The notes under the pieces: model-generated
Told to the model about the DNA's origin: nothing
The model's input: the letters and a program-made list of their open reading frames with translations, nothing else
Database searches by the model: none
Assembly (NCBI GenBank): GCA_018398585.1
Contig: JAGTTD010000011.1
Span: 7,253,001 to 7,317,000, forward strand
Reading direction: 5' to 3'
DNA from: Simmondsia chinensis
Taxonomy: Eukaryota; Streptophyta; Magnoliopsida; Caryophyllales; Simmondsiaceae
DNA length: 64,000 nucleotides
In this document: positions 32,208-44,005 of the stretch, one piece after another
Position numbering within the stretch: position 1 is the stretch's first letter
Layout of the letters: each line of letters opens with the position of its first letter
Translations under genes and position numbers: made by a program

Positions 32208-32465
32208 TTATTCGTGTACAGACTTCAGTCCCTTCCCCCTCGATGTTTTTACAATCATTTTACGACAAAGGGCTTTTGTCAACGGATCCGCAAAATTCTT
32301 TTCAGACTTTATATAGTCTAGTGATATCACTCCACTTTCTATTAGACCTCTCACGATCTTATGTCTGAGACGGATGTTGTCTCCTCTTGCCATAATGAAC
32401 CTTGTTCTCTGCTACAATAGTTGCAGCTTGACTGTCACAGTGACGTGACACTAATGGAGCTGGAA
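32208..32465 (-). pseudogene. copia RNase H C-terminal remnant
   Basis: A minus-strand stretch of 61 codons from 32393 reads ARGDNIRLRHKIVRGLIESG, VISLDYIKSEKNFADPLTKA and KMIVKTSRGKGL, the end of copia RNase H. Just upstream, in another frame, HCDSQAATIVAENKVHYGK continues the same domain with a conserved catalytic aspartate, so one frameshift lies near 32390. No further upstream homology is seen. It is the only coding trace in this element. Confidence 0.88.
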
Positions 32466-35400
32466 GCCCCCACAAAGGCACTTCAACACTGTATTACAAC
32501 AAAGCGGTACTTCAGAGTTGACTACTGCCAACATCAATCATGCTCTTACCCCCCACATTAAGGTACCTGCAATGAGCTGTTAAACAACTAGCTCCATCGC
32601 CTGCCAACTTCAATAAGAGTCAGTATAACACATTAGTGGAGCACACATTACATTAGTAAAATTACATCTCCACCCCAAGTACTCACATAGTACGTATATC
32701 ATATATAGAGTTGGCACGAAAACCACATACCGCAAATTGTCACTTTCATATCTCATCACAATTGTGAAACAGTATCACTAGTTGAGGTCACAAAGGACCA
32801 TATACCCATTCTCATCATACATACGATATTACTATTAAGGATAGTTCATGTCTTACCAATGTTGTACCAAGTTTTTGGTGATATCAAGAGAAAGATTTTC
32901 ATAATGCCATAATTCACAAGATTCCTTTTACAACTCAAATTAAGGCAACCTAAGCCTGTGTAAGGCTCTCAAGCCCAAGTGCTTAGCATCATTAAGCTAT
33001 TTACATCGACTTTGGACAATCGACAAACAATATTTCCACCATAACGAATTTTCATGAGCTAGCTATAACTAGCAAACACCGGTAGAAACACAACAGTCAG
33101 ATAAGATTATCACTTGACAACATACCTTATAGGCTCTCTGGTGCTTTTACAGCCCCCCACAATGGAATGTATCACACTGCATTCTTAGCCCATTAGATTT
33201 TTCTACCTGCCAACTCAGTGCTAAGAGGATAACTAAAACATGCAGGTTTCAGCAGGGTGTCAAGAACACATTGTAATTAGTAGAATATCTCTCAACGAGA
33301 TCAAACACCCAACACAACACGGAGTCCACTACAATATAAATCCTATTCATTAGCACTTCACTAGTGCTTCAACAATTTAATTAAAGCACTCTAATATTCA
33401 TTATTTGGATTAATGTTTGTAGACAAGGTCCACCACTAACATATGATATAAAAGGACGAGTGTTGTATTATTCACCAAAAACATAATACTATCAATTACC
33501 TCAGTATATTTGGCTTGTGATGTGATGTCACATTTTTATTCTCATCAACTGAACACTAGGGTCATATATTATGTCATTCAAACGGCTAACGTGAGCACAC
33601 AACATATGACAACAACCAAACAAGGCATCTAGGCACAAGCTAAATACCAAGCCTATGACCAACCAAGGTTATCATGTGGCCTACACCTTACTCCTTTTCC
33701 AAAAACTAAAAAGGAATACATGAAACGATGATCCTAAGGGCATAATAAGTCTCTGAAGACAACATATAGTCCTCATATACTCAAACATATCATGCTTTTC
33801 TGAGCCACAAGTTAGAAATCAAGAAAACAACTTAAAATGACAGTATATTGCCTAAAAGACAGCAATTGCAATATCAAGAATAAATTCAGCAGTTAACTAT
33901 CATACCGTACTTGCACAACTGAAACAGCAAGTATTACTCCAGTACCGCAGAATTTAACATGTAAAAGTCCATAATAGCATGCACATCAACATGGAGATTA
34001 ATACACAAAATAACACATAAATTTTTTTACAAGAACTCATAAATCCTATTAGCCTTTTACAATGATCAACTGTTTTATTTAGGTCACTCCAAATATGCAA
34101 GAAAAACAACTCTCACCTACAAGGTTTAAACTCATAGTTAAAACTTCAACATGCAATGCTCTATCGACACACCGGGTTTACGTTTGTGCAACTAAACATG
34201 CTTAACCTAGGAGTTGCTAATTTTAAGTTCAAGACTCCATTCTAACAAGTTCACGACTAACCTCAAGTGTTAAACATGTGTTAACCACAACAAACCCACA
34301 GAAAATTGAAAAGTCACAGCATGGTCAGCGACACAACAATAGCATCAGTACCATGCACACGTAGTTAAAACAACACCGAAACATAATCCAAACTAAGGAC
34401 ACTTCTCTAACCACCAACCAGATCAAGATCGAGCAATTTAACTCCGAAATCGCTCCATCAAAACAAGAATCTACACTAGATTCTCAACCGACCATACATG
34501 AGGCCGAACAAGCAATTAACAAGGAGTTACCCCATCGATCAGATATACCTAGAGCTTTCTCATTTCAAGATTAACCTTTAGTTTCAAGCATAAACATCTT
34601 GTCCACGAGAGGAAACCAAAGGATGTCAGAGGCGTAAATATAAATTTCACAGAAGTAACATCCAAAACTTCTAAATGCCCTCTTGACCACAACCTTTCAC
34701 GCCTTTGATCCCAAAATAATTGAGCAATTCTTATTTTGATAGATCATTATCTCAATTTTGACAAAGGAGTTTCACCAAGTGATTTCTGAAAATGCTTCCT
34801 AAGTCTTGAAGATCATTTTTCCTTAACTCAAATCAATAACAAGCTTTCAGAATTTTAGGTTAAACTTTAACCCTACTGAGTTTGACCAATCAAAACAATA
34901 GAAAATTCTGGGACCAAGGGAACATAGACTATCTCTCAGTTTGGTATTTTGTTAACTAAAATATTTTCCACGTACAAGGCTCAACCAAAATGTACAACAA
35001 ATTTACGTTTTAATTTGAATTTTCCAGACCAATGCTTCGACAGCATTGGTACTTGTCTTAGATGCATCACCCGTATGATGATAAAAAAAAAACGTAAAAT
35101 AACTAGAAGGAATAATCCTTTCTAAATCGAAGCCCTACAATGGTGGATCTAGAAAATTTATTTTTCGGGCATATACTAATAGCGACTGTGGTATACTTTT
35201 GAACACAATATTATTATGTGTTATTTATTCGTAGAAATATCAACCCCGCTTCAACATTATCAAACTCTAATAATCCAGACGCTATAACTCTTCAAGGTAA
35301 CATCATTGCACCCTAATAATCCAAACCCCTCTATCCAAAATTAAGAATCCACATTTCACATAGCCATTTCATCGAACACCTTACACTCATAAAAATTGAG

Positions 35401-35489
35401 AACAAAATCAAATAAACACATTACTAATCATAAACAACCATGGGATGTCAAGAGTTTCCATGACTGAATATACAAATCGTCTTTTAGAT
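32466..35489. other. Non-coding interior of the non-autonomous copia
   Basis: About 3 kb without recognisable coding capacity on either strand, AT-rich, with no long frame. This is where gag to RT would stand in a complete element. Origin of the sequence is unknown. Confidence 0.5.
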
Positions 35490-36761
35490 AGTTGTTGAAA
35501 ATAGTGAAACTAGACCGCAGTAAGATGACAACATAATTTTATACATAAAAATACAGAAAAAATTATAGTGAGAACTCAGTACATTACAGTAAAATACTGC
35601 TGTAATATACTGCTAAAAAATACTACTATAAATACTTCAGTAAAATTATTGGAGTGAATTTTGTGGCAAAATTGCATTGAAATACTCCAGTGAATTTCAA
35701 CATAAATACCAGTAAAAATAGAAAAAAAATCGTAGTAACTTTCAGTAAAGATTTCAGCAGCAGTATTTAGGGAAAATACCTAAACATAGCGAAAATTGCA
35801 GCGAAAAACTGGAGAGACCAGAACAGCAAATATATCTAATAACGACAATTAAATAATACCGAAAGAAGGAGAGCAGGTCAGAAAATACCGAAGACACCGT
35901 GCCGTGGGAAATGCCACTGTCCTAAAAGACGATTTTGCCGCTGCTTCGGTGCATACAGCGTTACTGGTGGCCGTCCTCCAGGATTAACACGGTCCGACCC
36001 TTAACGTGTACTCGTTAATTGCCGGTTAGGAATGCCTCGAACTTTGCCCGAATCAAGAAGAAAAGAATAGAGACCGAACGAAGAAGGAGGAAGAGAGCTC
36101 GTTTCCTTTCGCATTGGAAGATCCCAGAAGGTCAATAAAGAAGGTACTGAACCCAAATCATGGTCAATCAGAAGACGGGGATGTGCAGAAATGATGCACG
36201 CCAACTGTTAGATGAAAGTCCAAATGCAAAAGGTATGGAGTTGAAGAGAGAGAGAGAGAAGCGGCATTGAAAGGCAAAGCAGAAAATTGCAAAGAGGAAA
36301 GTGTGGAACTGGATTAATATAAACTTAAGTTAACAACCCATGTTCTAAACCTCAAGCTCAACGGTATAAATACAGAAATAGTGGCGATTAATGCGGTGCT
36401 TCCAACGGCTAGAAATGGTTCGTTTGCATTGATATGGATCCCAACGGCCATTAATATTTTTCGGGCATTTAAAACGAGCCCAATAGCTATTTATCGTAAA
36501 ATAAATGTACTCGGTGTAAAAAACTTACCCACACCCACACCCGAGCACGGCACGGCGAGCGGCTGGCGCTCGCGCGTGTGGTTCCCACCATTCCTTCACC
36601 CAAGGCTTAATTCAAGTGGACTAAAAACACTCACCCTTATAAACCCAACAACCCCCCTTTAAGTTGTCAATGTGGGATTGGCAAACTTTGTTTTGTATTT
36701 ACAATGGGGTGGATACAACTTTTCTACTAATTTGAGTTTAGCTTGTATCATTGTTCTAACA
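35490..36761 (-). repeat. 5' LTR of the non-autonomous copia
   Basis: 1,272 bp, matching 30274-31545, ending TTCTAACA and followed by TAAGC. Confidence 0.9.
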
Positions 36762-38828
36762 TAAGCCATAAAAACCATAAACTAAAAAAATCTAATGATT
36801 ATTTATAACATCCAAATCATAACAAGTTATGTTAGAGGCAAAATTTACTTAATAACTCAATAAAAATAATTAGGGTTATTTATATCAAAGGTCTTTGTAC
36901 TTTTCTGATCGTGTCAACTTAGCCCTTGTACTTTTAATTATGTCGATTTAGTCCCTTTATAATTTATATTATGTCAATTTAATCATTTGATCAAATTTAA
37001 TTTAATATAATGATGTAATTTTTAACGACAGAATCATATTAGATGCAAGTAATATCTACTTATTGATTCAATTTAAGCCAATCTGTGACTGAACCACTAA
37101 ATATTTTATTAAAAACTTAACAAAAATTTTAACAGACCCACCGTTACTGCTGAATTTTTCGAAAAAATGTTACTGCTGAATTTAACAAACTAATATTCTG
37201 TTTGTTCGTAGTTTTTGTTTATATGGTATATAGTATAAACATGTATTATACTTAGGAAAAGAAGTAAAGTTTTTGCATTTTTTTTAATGTTTTTGTAGTT
37301 AATGATGATTTTAATATTGATCAAATTATGTTTATATTAGTGTTAATAACAATTTTCTATTATAATGGTTAAAACCATAAAACAGACCGAACAGGACCAT
37401 AATTATAGTTAGGTCTGGTTTGGTTTGTGAGATAAAATGGTTTGATTTTGGCTTACAAAATTATCAAACCGTATTTTTACGATTTGGTGACCATAAACTG
37501 CCAAACCGGACCTTGTGCACCCCTAATCATGACAATGGCTTTTTAAGGTTTATGCTACAAGATCTAAACCTAGATTAACATTAAACTAGGGCTTAGGGTA
37601 ATGAAGTAGTCTAAGAGCATATCCCATCTTATCACTCTAAGTATAGCATGGATTATTTCAATAACACTACTAAATTCCTTCATCTCACTAAATTTCATGT
37701 TAAATTGGGATTAATGCTTAAGTTAGGGCTGAGGGTAATGAACTAGTCTAAGGGCATAATCTTATCAATCTAGGTTTAACATAGATTATTTCAATAGCAG
37801 TAACAAATTCCTTTGTCACTCCTAATTAAGTATTAGTTTATGTGAAGATTATGTTGAGGGTTGGGTAAAACTTCAACCTGAACCATTCATGAAGAACATG
37901 TTATATTAACATGCCAATAAAATTGGAAATCAAAACATGGCTACAAGCACATAACGAGAAAACCAATCTTAAAATATAAAACTCCCCACAGGGATGCGGA
38001 AGTAGTATAACAAAAGTCATCACATGAAATATAAATTCGGGATCAGGACGGCTACCTACTCTTCACCCCTAAACTAAGAGTCTACTCCTCCATAGGAGTT
38101 TTATACATGATGAATTCAAAAGAAAAAGAGAAGAAAAAACTCAGATTGAAGACTCTCTCGATCGATGTTGACTTAACTTTTCCTTTGATCCTTGGTACTC
38201 CGACCATTTACGCTTCGGCCTTTGAGAAACTTGGAAGCTTGGGGAACGAGGAGAAGAAAAATAGGGCATAAAGTGGGGAAAAAAAAAAAAAATATTTCAA
38301 GTCTCCTCCTCCCTCTATATTGAGGCGGCATGCCCTAAGGGCAAGCACGTCTTTTTTTGGCAGCACGCATAATTAACTTACACTATGCATAACTTTTGAT
38401 TCGTAAGAAGTTAAGGACAAAATTATATATCAATTCAAAGCTCAGGAAGAGATCGACATGATCCCAGTGTCATTATTAGTGTAATTAGATAATATTGGAT
38501 CATGAAGGCTCTTCTTTTAATCTTTTTCTCATTTTAAGCTTGACCGATTGCCAAAATTCTTGGCCGATTGATCCACGCACCCAAGGGAAGACTTTTCTCG
38601 ACCAAATCTTGACCAACTGGGTGCTTCTTTTACACACGTGGTTAGGTTTCTCAGTGTATTCTTCAAATATGCCTAAATTCTCCTTGATTTCGCAACTTTT
38701 TAACCTTTATTTGTTCTGATGCATTCGAAGTTTAAATGTATCTAGATTACAATAAATCACATATGTAAAAGCCTAATATATCGTAGGAATGAGGTATAAA
38801 ATATATAAAAGTAAGGCACATTAGTACC

Positions 38829-39460
38829 TAAGTAATAAGATATTTAAAACTTAAGATTCTTATTGTATAAATTAAAATGCTAGGTTACCTAGGTATAAAT
38901 ATTCAAATATCAGGGTACTTAAGTTCTAATTTCATATAGTGTTAATTCAATAATAGCATAGTATCGTTATTGATATTTTAAATATTATTGTTGGAGCAAT
39001 TATGTAATTTACAATAAATAATAATCACAATTTTTTTTGTAAAGCTGCTCTAATATTTTTGTCATAACAATAACATTTAAAAGTTTGGGCAATTAAATAA
39101 AAAATAACTATTTTAAATGTGATTTTTTAAAAGATTTCTATTATTATTAATGTAATTTAATATTAAGAAATTATCCTATAAATAACATATTTATATTTGA
39201 AAATTGCGACTTTCTTGTGATAACGCTTTATGAAGCAAAAGAGTGCCTCAACAACGAATTGGATACCTTGCTTCCGGTCAGTGCCTTGATTTCTCGCGAT
39301 ATCTTCCACTCCGCTGACTCTTTTCGCAAAAAAATTTAGGTCAACCATTCAAGGTCTTATAATAGACAAAAAATAAAATAAAATGAAGGAGTTTTAAACT
39401 GTACTTTAAAAAATCTCTTTTACAAATCCCTCCCCCCTCCCCCCTCCCCAAACACACACT
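38829..39460. other. AT-rich repeat DNA, no gene seen
   Basis: Continuation of the repeat that received the Athila solo LTR. A C-rich run lies at 39428-39450. No coding region is supported. Confidence 0.4.
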
Positions 39461-39870
39461 GAGTTATTTACTCCATTAGTCCCTCATATTTTATATTTTA
39501 TTTAAATTAGTTCCTCATCTTTTATTTTATTCAGATTAGTTTTTTATTTTTTTAAATTTGTTGAAATTAATCTTTTCTTTTTTTTAAAAAAAATGGTCCC
39601 TTATGATTTGTTTTATGACAAAATTGGTCCTTTATATTTTTAATTTTTACCTAATTTTGGTCACGGGTGACTAATTTTATTATAAAACAAAACATGAGGG
39701 ACCATTTTCAACAAACAAAAAGATAAGGGACTAATTTGAACAAAGTTAAAAAGTTGAGAGACCAATTTGAATAAAATTATAAAAATAGGGATAAATTTGA
39801 ACAAAGCAAAAGATAAAGTACTAGTTTGAGCAAATTCAAAAAGATAAGGAACCAATGATGTAAATAACTC
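39461..39870. mobile_element. Fold-back element with inverted subrepeats
   Basis: It begins GAGTTATTTAC and ends GTAAATAACTC. The left arm contains 'attagtccctcatatttt'-type repeats and the right arm their inverted versions ('gagaccaatttgaat', 'aagggactaatttgaac'). The arms of about 180 bp can pair along most of their length. The design recalls fold-back or Mutator-like MITEs. No duplication was identified. Confidence 0.55.
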
Positions 39871-39889
39871 CCACATGCGTGCACACGTA

Positions 39890-40057
39890 TGATAAGTCCC
39901 ATTTTGGTCACCAAAGTAGCCAAAGATGAACTTTTTGGTCACCTAAGTCAAATTTTGGAAGATTTAGTAAAAAAAACTCCTAATAAAAGTCCATTTTTGC
40001 CATCCAAGTGATTTAAAATGGACAAATTGGTCACACAATTAAATTTTGGAAGACTTA
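39890..40057. repeat. Diverged TTGGTCACC repeat, target of the Athila element
   Basis: Repeated pieces such as 'ttttggtcacctaagtca' and 'aattggtcacacaatt' alternate here and continue after the Athila element at 56400-56500 ('attagtcacccaagta'). The pre-insertion sequence was thus a local repeat array. Confidence 0.55.
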
Positions 40058-40062
40058 GTCAC

Positions 40063-41421
40063 TAATGTGCCTCATTTTTACATAGTTTATTTCTCATTCC
40101 TGCGACATATTCGGCTTTTACATGTGAGTTTTGTTGTAATTCAGGTACCTTTATGCTTGGAATGCATCGGAGCAAACAGAGGTTGAATAGTGGCAAAATC
40201 AGGCATTACTTAGGCATATTTAAATACTATTCTGAGAAACCCGACCATGTGTGCAAAAAAAAGGACCCATCGGGTTGCAATTTGGTGAACCAAATACATA
40301 GTAGCATTTTGAGATTCACTCAACCTATTGGCATGGAGAGCCGATTGATCACCTACTCATAGTTGGACGGACCCTACTGTGAGCCAGACGATTGATTGGC
40401 CAACAACACCGATCGATTGGCAGCTTACACAAGGCTCGCCGATCGATCAGCGTTGGATCTGCGGTGTGACTCCTAGGTCACGCCATAGCTATAAATAAAT
40501 AGGACAAGACTCATTTTTTCCATCTTTTAGCACGCCTCCTCTCCTCCTCTCATTCCGGAAGCCGCCACGAGGTCCAACGTGCTCTCAAACGCCAAAGTGC
40601 AGGCCGTAGGAGTGCTTTGGGGATTCAAGCTCGGATCAGCGTCATTATTTGTCTTTTACTTGGATTTTATGATGTGTAAAACTCCTATGGAGGAGTAGAC
40701 ATTTTTAGGTTAGGGATCAAGGACAGGTAGCCGTCCGTATCCCAAGTTCGTATTTTGCTTGGACTATGATTTAGTTATGTTATATTTGCACCCCTATGGG
40801 AAATTATTCATGATTGTCTGGTATTTCTGTATGTATGCTTGTAGCCATGTTTAGATTTTCAGCTTTTTAGCGATCAGTCATGTGCTTATAGTCTATATCA
40901 TAACATAATAGGTTTTTACATGTGGTTAGGGTTGAGTTTGTACACAATCATGAACACAATATTTTATATAGTTGATGTTAAATTAAGAGTAATAAAGGAA
41001 TTAAGTAGTTCTAATAAGATAACATATGCTACATTTAGGGTGATAAGATAGGTTATGCCGCTAGACTAGTTCATTACCCTAAGCCCTAATTTATATATTA
41101 GCCTAGGCTTAGAGATTGTAGCCTAAATCCTTCAAATTATCGTCCTAAATAAAACATAATAACGGGATATGTGTAAAGCTATCCTAAATTCACTCCCTAG
41201 ACTAACCTAAATCAAATTGACATCCTTTTCTACTGTTTTAATTGTTTTTGCTCAGTTAATCACTCGACTCAACGACAAAAACTAATTTCAACTGCTCGTT
41301 AATCATTAAGTCTGACTAAACACTGATTCCCTGTGGTTACGACTCGTATACATGATTAAGCTACGACAATCTTGTATGCTTGCGGGTAGACGGTTTTAAA
41401 ATAACCTTTAAAATCACATCA
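40063..41421 (+). repeat. Athila 5' LTR
   Basis: Begins TAATGTGCCTCATTTTTAC and ends AAATCACATCA. It matches the LTR at 54979-56394 along its length, and matches the two minus-strand solo LTRs less their extra internal duplication. Confidence 0.9.
40488..40500 (+). promoter_or_regulatory. TATA box of the Athila 5' LTR
   Basis: GCTATAAATAAAT, at the same place as CTATAAATAAA in the 3' LTR (55428-55438). This is the likely core promoter at the U3/R border. Confidence 0.55.
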
Positions 41422-41427
41422 AGTTTT

Positions 41428-41445
41428 TGGCGCCGTTGCGGAGGA
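41428..41445 (+). other. Athila primer-binding site (tRNA-Asp type)
   Basis: TGGCGCCGTTGCGGAGGA, close to the TGGCGCCGTTGCCGGGGA typical of Athila elements, a few bases after the LTR end. Confidence 0.85.
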
Positions 41446-41639
41446 ATCGCTAGGCAATGTTGATTTAGAAATTAATGAGCTACTTTGCTTATTTTTATTC
41501 ATTCAGTTATTTTGTTTTAAAAAAAAAAAAAAAAACCTTATTTTTTTCTTTTGTTTATTTTTCTATTTTATTTTTCTTTTTTTGTTTATCTTTATTAATT
41601 TATTTAATTATTTTATTTAATTTTTTTTCCTTTGTACCT

Positions 41640-42500
41640 TGTACGATTGGGGACCACTTTGTCCCCCAAATGTATGTCACTCCCGCCGTAGTTGCGTTTC
41701 TCACTGTAGGTAATGCAAACTTCAAAATTAAGCTGGGGATCATCAACATGCTTCCCACCTTCTATGGGAAGCCGATTGAGAGGCGATACAAGCACCTTGA
41801 TACTTTTATTGAAATATGTGAAACTTGCCACTATCAAGGTGTCTCAACTGATGTTGTTAGATTACGTCTATTTCCTTTTTTGTTAAAAGACGTAACTAAA
41901 ATGTGGTTTCAGTCCCTTCTGAGGAATGAAATCACCACCTGGGATGACATCCAACAAAAGTTCCTGACCAAGTTTTATACTAAAGCTAGAGCGATGGTTG
42001 TTGGGCGTGTGATCAACAATTTTTAACAAAAAGACCAGGAACAATTTCATGACTAGTTGGGACAGATTTAAGGAGCTCCTTAGAAGCTGCCCCCACTATG
42101 GGTCACCCAAGTGAGCTCTTGTGTAGCATTTTTATGACGGTCTTACAGCTTCTAACAAGCAAATGGTTAATGCTTCATGCGGGAGAGCATTTAACCAACA
42201 AGATGAGGATGAGGTGTGGACGCTATTTAAGCGCCTCAACTAATACTCTCTCGACCAAGCCTCTTCTGTGAGGATGGTTAGAGGGAGCACATGTGTTGTC
42301 TAAGAAGCAGCATCTAACGATGACGTCAACCTTAGATCGGACGCCCTTAGTAGGAAGATAGATCAGATTAGGACTTGCAAGCTAATCCTATTAATGTGCA
42401 CCCGATCAATGCAGTTGAGTCATCAAGTGGTACTACTCCATGTGGCATTTATTCGGGTAAGGACCATTTTGTGCTTAACTGTTTGTATGCGTCAGAATTT
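41640..42500 (+). pseudogene. Athila gag relic
   Basis: The open part to 42026 includes MLPTFYGKPIERRYKHLDTF, IEICETCHYQGVSTDVVRLR and EITTWDDIQQKFLTKF, characteristic of the plant retrotransposon gag domain in Athila. After 42026 the frame breaks repeatedly (SWDRFKELLRSCPHYG-like piece near 42055). Near 42420-42480 a zinc-knuckle remnant reads CGIYSGKDHFVLNC, in which the second cysteine is lost. The low-complexity T-rich leader at 41515-41640 is noncoding. Confidence 0.8.
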
Positions 42501-43130
42501 CCCAAATGCGTGTTGGAATAGGTTCATGTAGCTGAAGGATATTCGAGAAATAATGACCCGTTCTCCAACAACTATAATCTCGGGTGGCGCAATCATCCGA
42601 ACCTTTCATGGAAGTAGAACGCTGATCAGAATCAACCCACGAGACAATAGAATCCCGGCTTTGTAGGTAATGGACACCCTCCCACATTTTTAGGTGGGCA
42701 TATGTATATTTCTCAACTTGCCTACCCTGGTTTGCATGTTGAACCCCCTTGCCCACCTTTGGGATATTCTTCTCAGTTCGAGGAGCGTATGCTTCTATTC
42801 ATGGAGGGCACCACATAATTGGTCCGAGCCCATTCTCAGTGTATTGCTAAAATAGAGGACCAGATAAGACAATTGACCCCAGCACTTCATAGGTGAGAGG
42901 AAGGGAGGTTACGCTCCCAACATATCACAATTCCGGCAGGGTTGACTAGTTCCAGGCCTAACTTGCTTCCTTACGAGCAAGTTAAGTTTGTGTCAGTGTT
43001 TGGGGAGGAGAACCTTAGGGATGTGGAGGTCAAGGTAGAGAAGGAGAGCACGGATCCCTCCCCCACTACTGATGGGGAGAGCCCACAAGATAGGTCATTT
43101 GAACCTATTGTTCATCCCTTATAGAACCGA
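42501..43130 (+). pseudogene. Athila gag-protease linker, broken
   Basis: Continues the gag C-terminal region (YSRNNDPFSNNYNLGWRNHP near 42540-42600, with a Pro-rich stretch near 42740). A short open frame from 42942 is Glu/Pro/Ser-rich. No catalytic motif. Confidence 0.55.
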
Positions 43131-44005
43131 AGAAGGATGACCCAAAGAGGGCTGAGCTCATAGATGTGTTTAAGGAAGTGAAGATCAACTTGCCGTCGAT
43201 CAAAGCCATTAAACACATTCCTATATATGCCAAGTTCCTCAAGGACCTTTGCACCAAAAAACAAGCACGCGCAAGTGCATATCTCAAGAAGGTCTGGCTC
43301 ACCAAGAAGGTGAGCAGCATTTTAGTGTTGGGCACCCCACCCAAGTTTCGAGACCCCAAAGCCTTTACAGTTCCATGTGTCTTAGGAGAGCGTTACACCA
43401 ACAGAGCCTCACTAGATCTAGGAGCGAGTGTAAACCTTATCCCTTACTTAGTTTTTTGAGAATTGGGTATAGGAGACCTTAAGCCAACTAATGTCTCACT
43501 TCAATTAGCTGATCAGACAGGGCATGTGCCTCGTGGAGTGGTGGAATATGTACTTGTCAAGGTTGACAAGTTTGTCTACTCTATATGTTTTATTGTCTTA
43601 GATATGGACCCTACTCCTAGGCAGAAGCACAACGCTCCCCTTATTTTATGTCAACCGTTCCTAGCAACGGCCGACGCTATGATTCACCGTAGGACGGGAG
43701 TGTTGGAGGTTTCTTTTTGAAACCTTAAGGAAAAATTGAGGGTCTCGGACTTTGTTCAAAACCCTGAGGCTGAGGACGAGTTGGAATGCTATAGGGTTGA
43801 TGATATTAACCCTTTAATAGAGTTGGGTAAGCCGAATTTTACTAAAAGTGCTAATTGTAATAGTGTCTCTGTCTGCTTCGATAGCTGTGCTTCATCACTT
43901 ACACTTGGTAGAATAGCGATTCACGACCCCGATGCTGGTAATGTTTCCCTCCTCGATAGTCCCGGGTCTAGAAATGCTGTTAGGTTTGAGGATCGTCCCT
44001 ACTAG
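43131..44005 (+). pseudogene. Athila aspartic protease
   Basis: Frame 43166-43459 reads KVSSILVLGTPPKFRDPKAF then TVPCVLGERYTNRASLDLGA and SVNLIPY; D-L-G-A-S is the active-site box in the form typical of Athila. A stop (TGA) at about 43457-43459 interrupts it. Frame 43463-43720 continues with LKPTNVSLQLADQTGHVPRG and VDKFVYSICFIVLDMD, ILCQPFLATADAM. A second stop follows, then about 90 further codons with no domain. Two stops in otherwise well-preserved sequence show relatively recent inactivation. Confidence 0.88.

Larger units (their letters stand above)
30274..36761 (-). mobile_element. Non-autonomous copia with 1,272-bp LTRs, TSD TAAGC
   Basis: Two LTRs of equal length (30274-31545 and 35490-36761) enclose 3,944 bp. 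The exact duplication TAAGC lies at 30269-30273 and 36762-36766. A polypurine tract on the minus strand (complement of 'atcccccacaaagga', 31546-31560) adjoins the left LTR, giving minus orientation. Only the last part of RNase H is recognisable (32208-32465); gag, protease, integrase and RT are absent. No standard primer site is seen beside the right LTR. LTR identity is about 95-96% by eye, younger than its hosts. This resembles a LARD-like derivative that needs proteins in trans. Confidence 0.88.
30099..37525. mobile_element. hAT-like non-autonomous element split by a copia
   Basis: Left end TAGAGGTGTGCAAA and right end (minus strand) TAGGGGTGCACAAG form terminal inverted repeats. Both lead into subterminal AAACCGTAA/GGTTTGGTTT-rich sequence, a common plant hAT MITE design. 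Nearby octamers ATCACAAT (30091-30098) and ATGACAAT (37529-37536) match at seven of eight positions if the right edge is moved three bases. Excluding the copia the element is about 0.94 kb and encodes nothing recognisable. Confidence 0.65.
29830..38823 (-). mobile_element. Athila solo LTR (minus) with nested insertions, TSD GTACC
   Basis: The pieces 29830-30098 and about 37526-38823 together form one LTR of about 1.57 kb, reverse complement of the Athila LTR at 40063-41421. Left edge TAATGTATTTTTAAAAG matches the LTR 3' end; right edge ..GGCACATTA matches its 5' end. GTACC occurs at 29825-29829 and 38824-38828. No internal Athila sequence remains, so it is a solo LTR. It carries an internal tandem duplication of about 140 bp (from 37584 and 37730) that the LTRs of the full element lack. 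It was later split by a hAT-like element. Confidence 0.85.
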
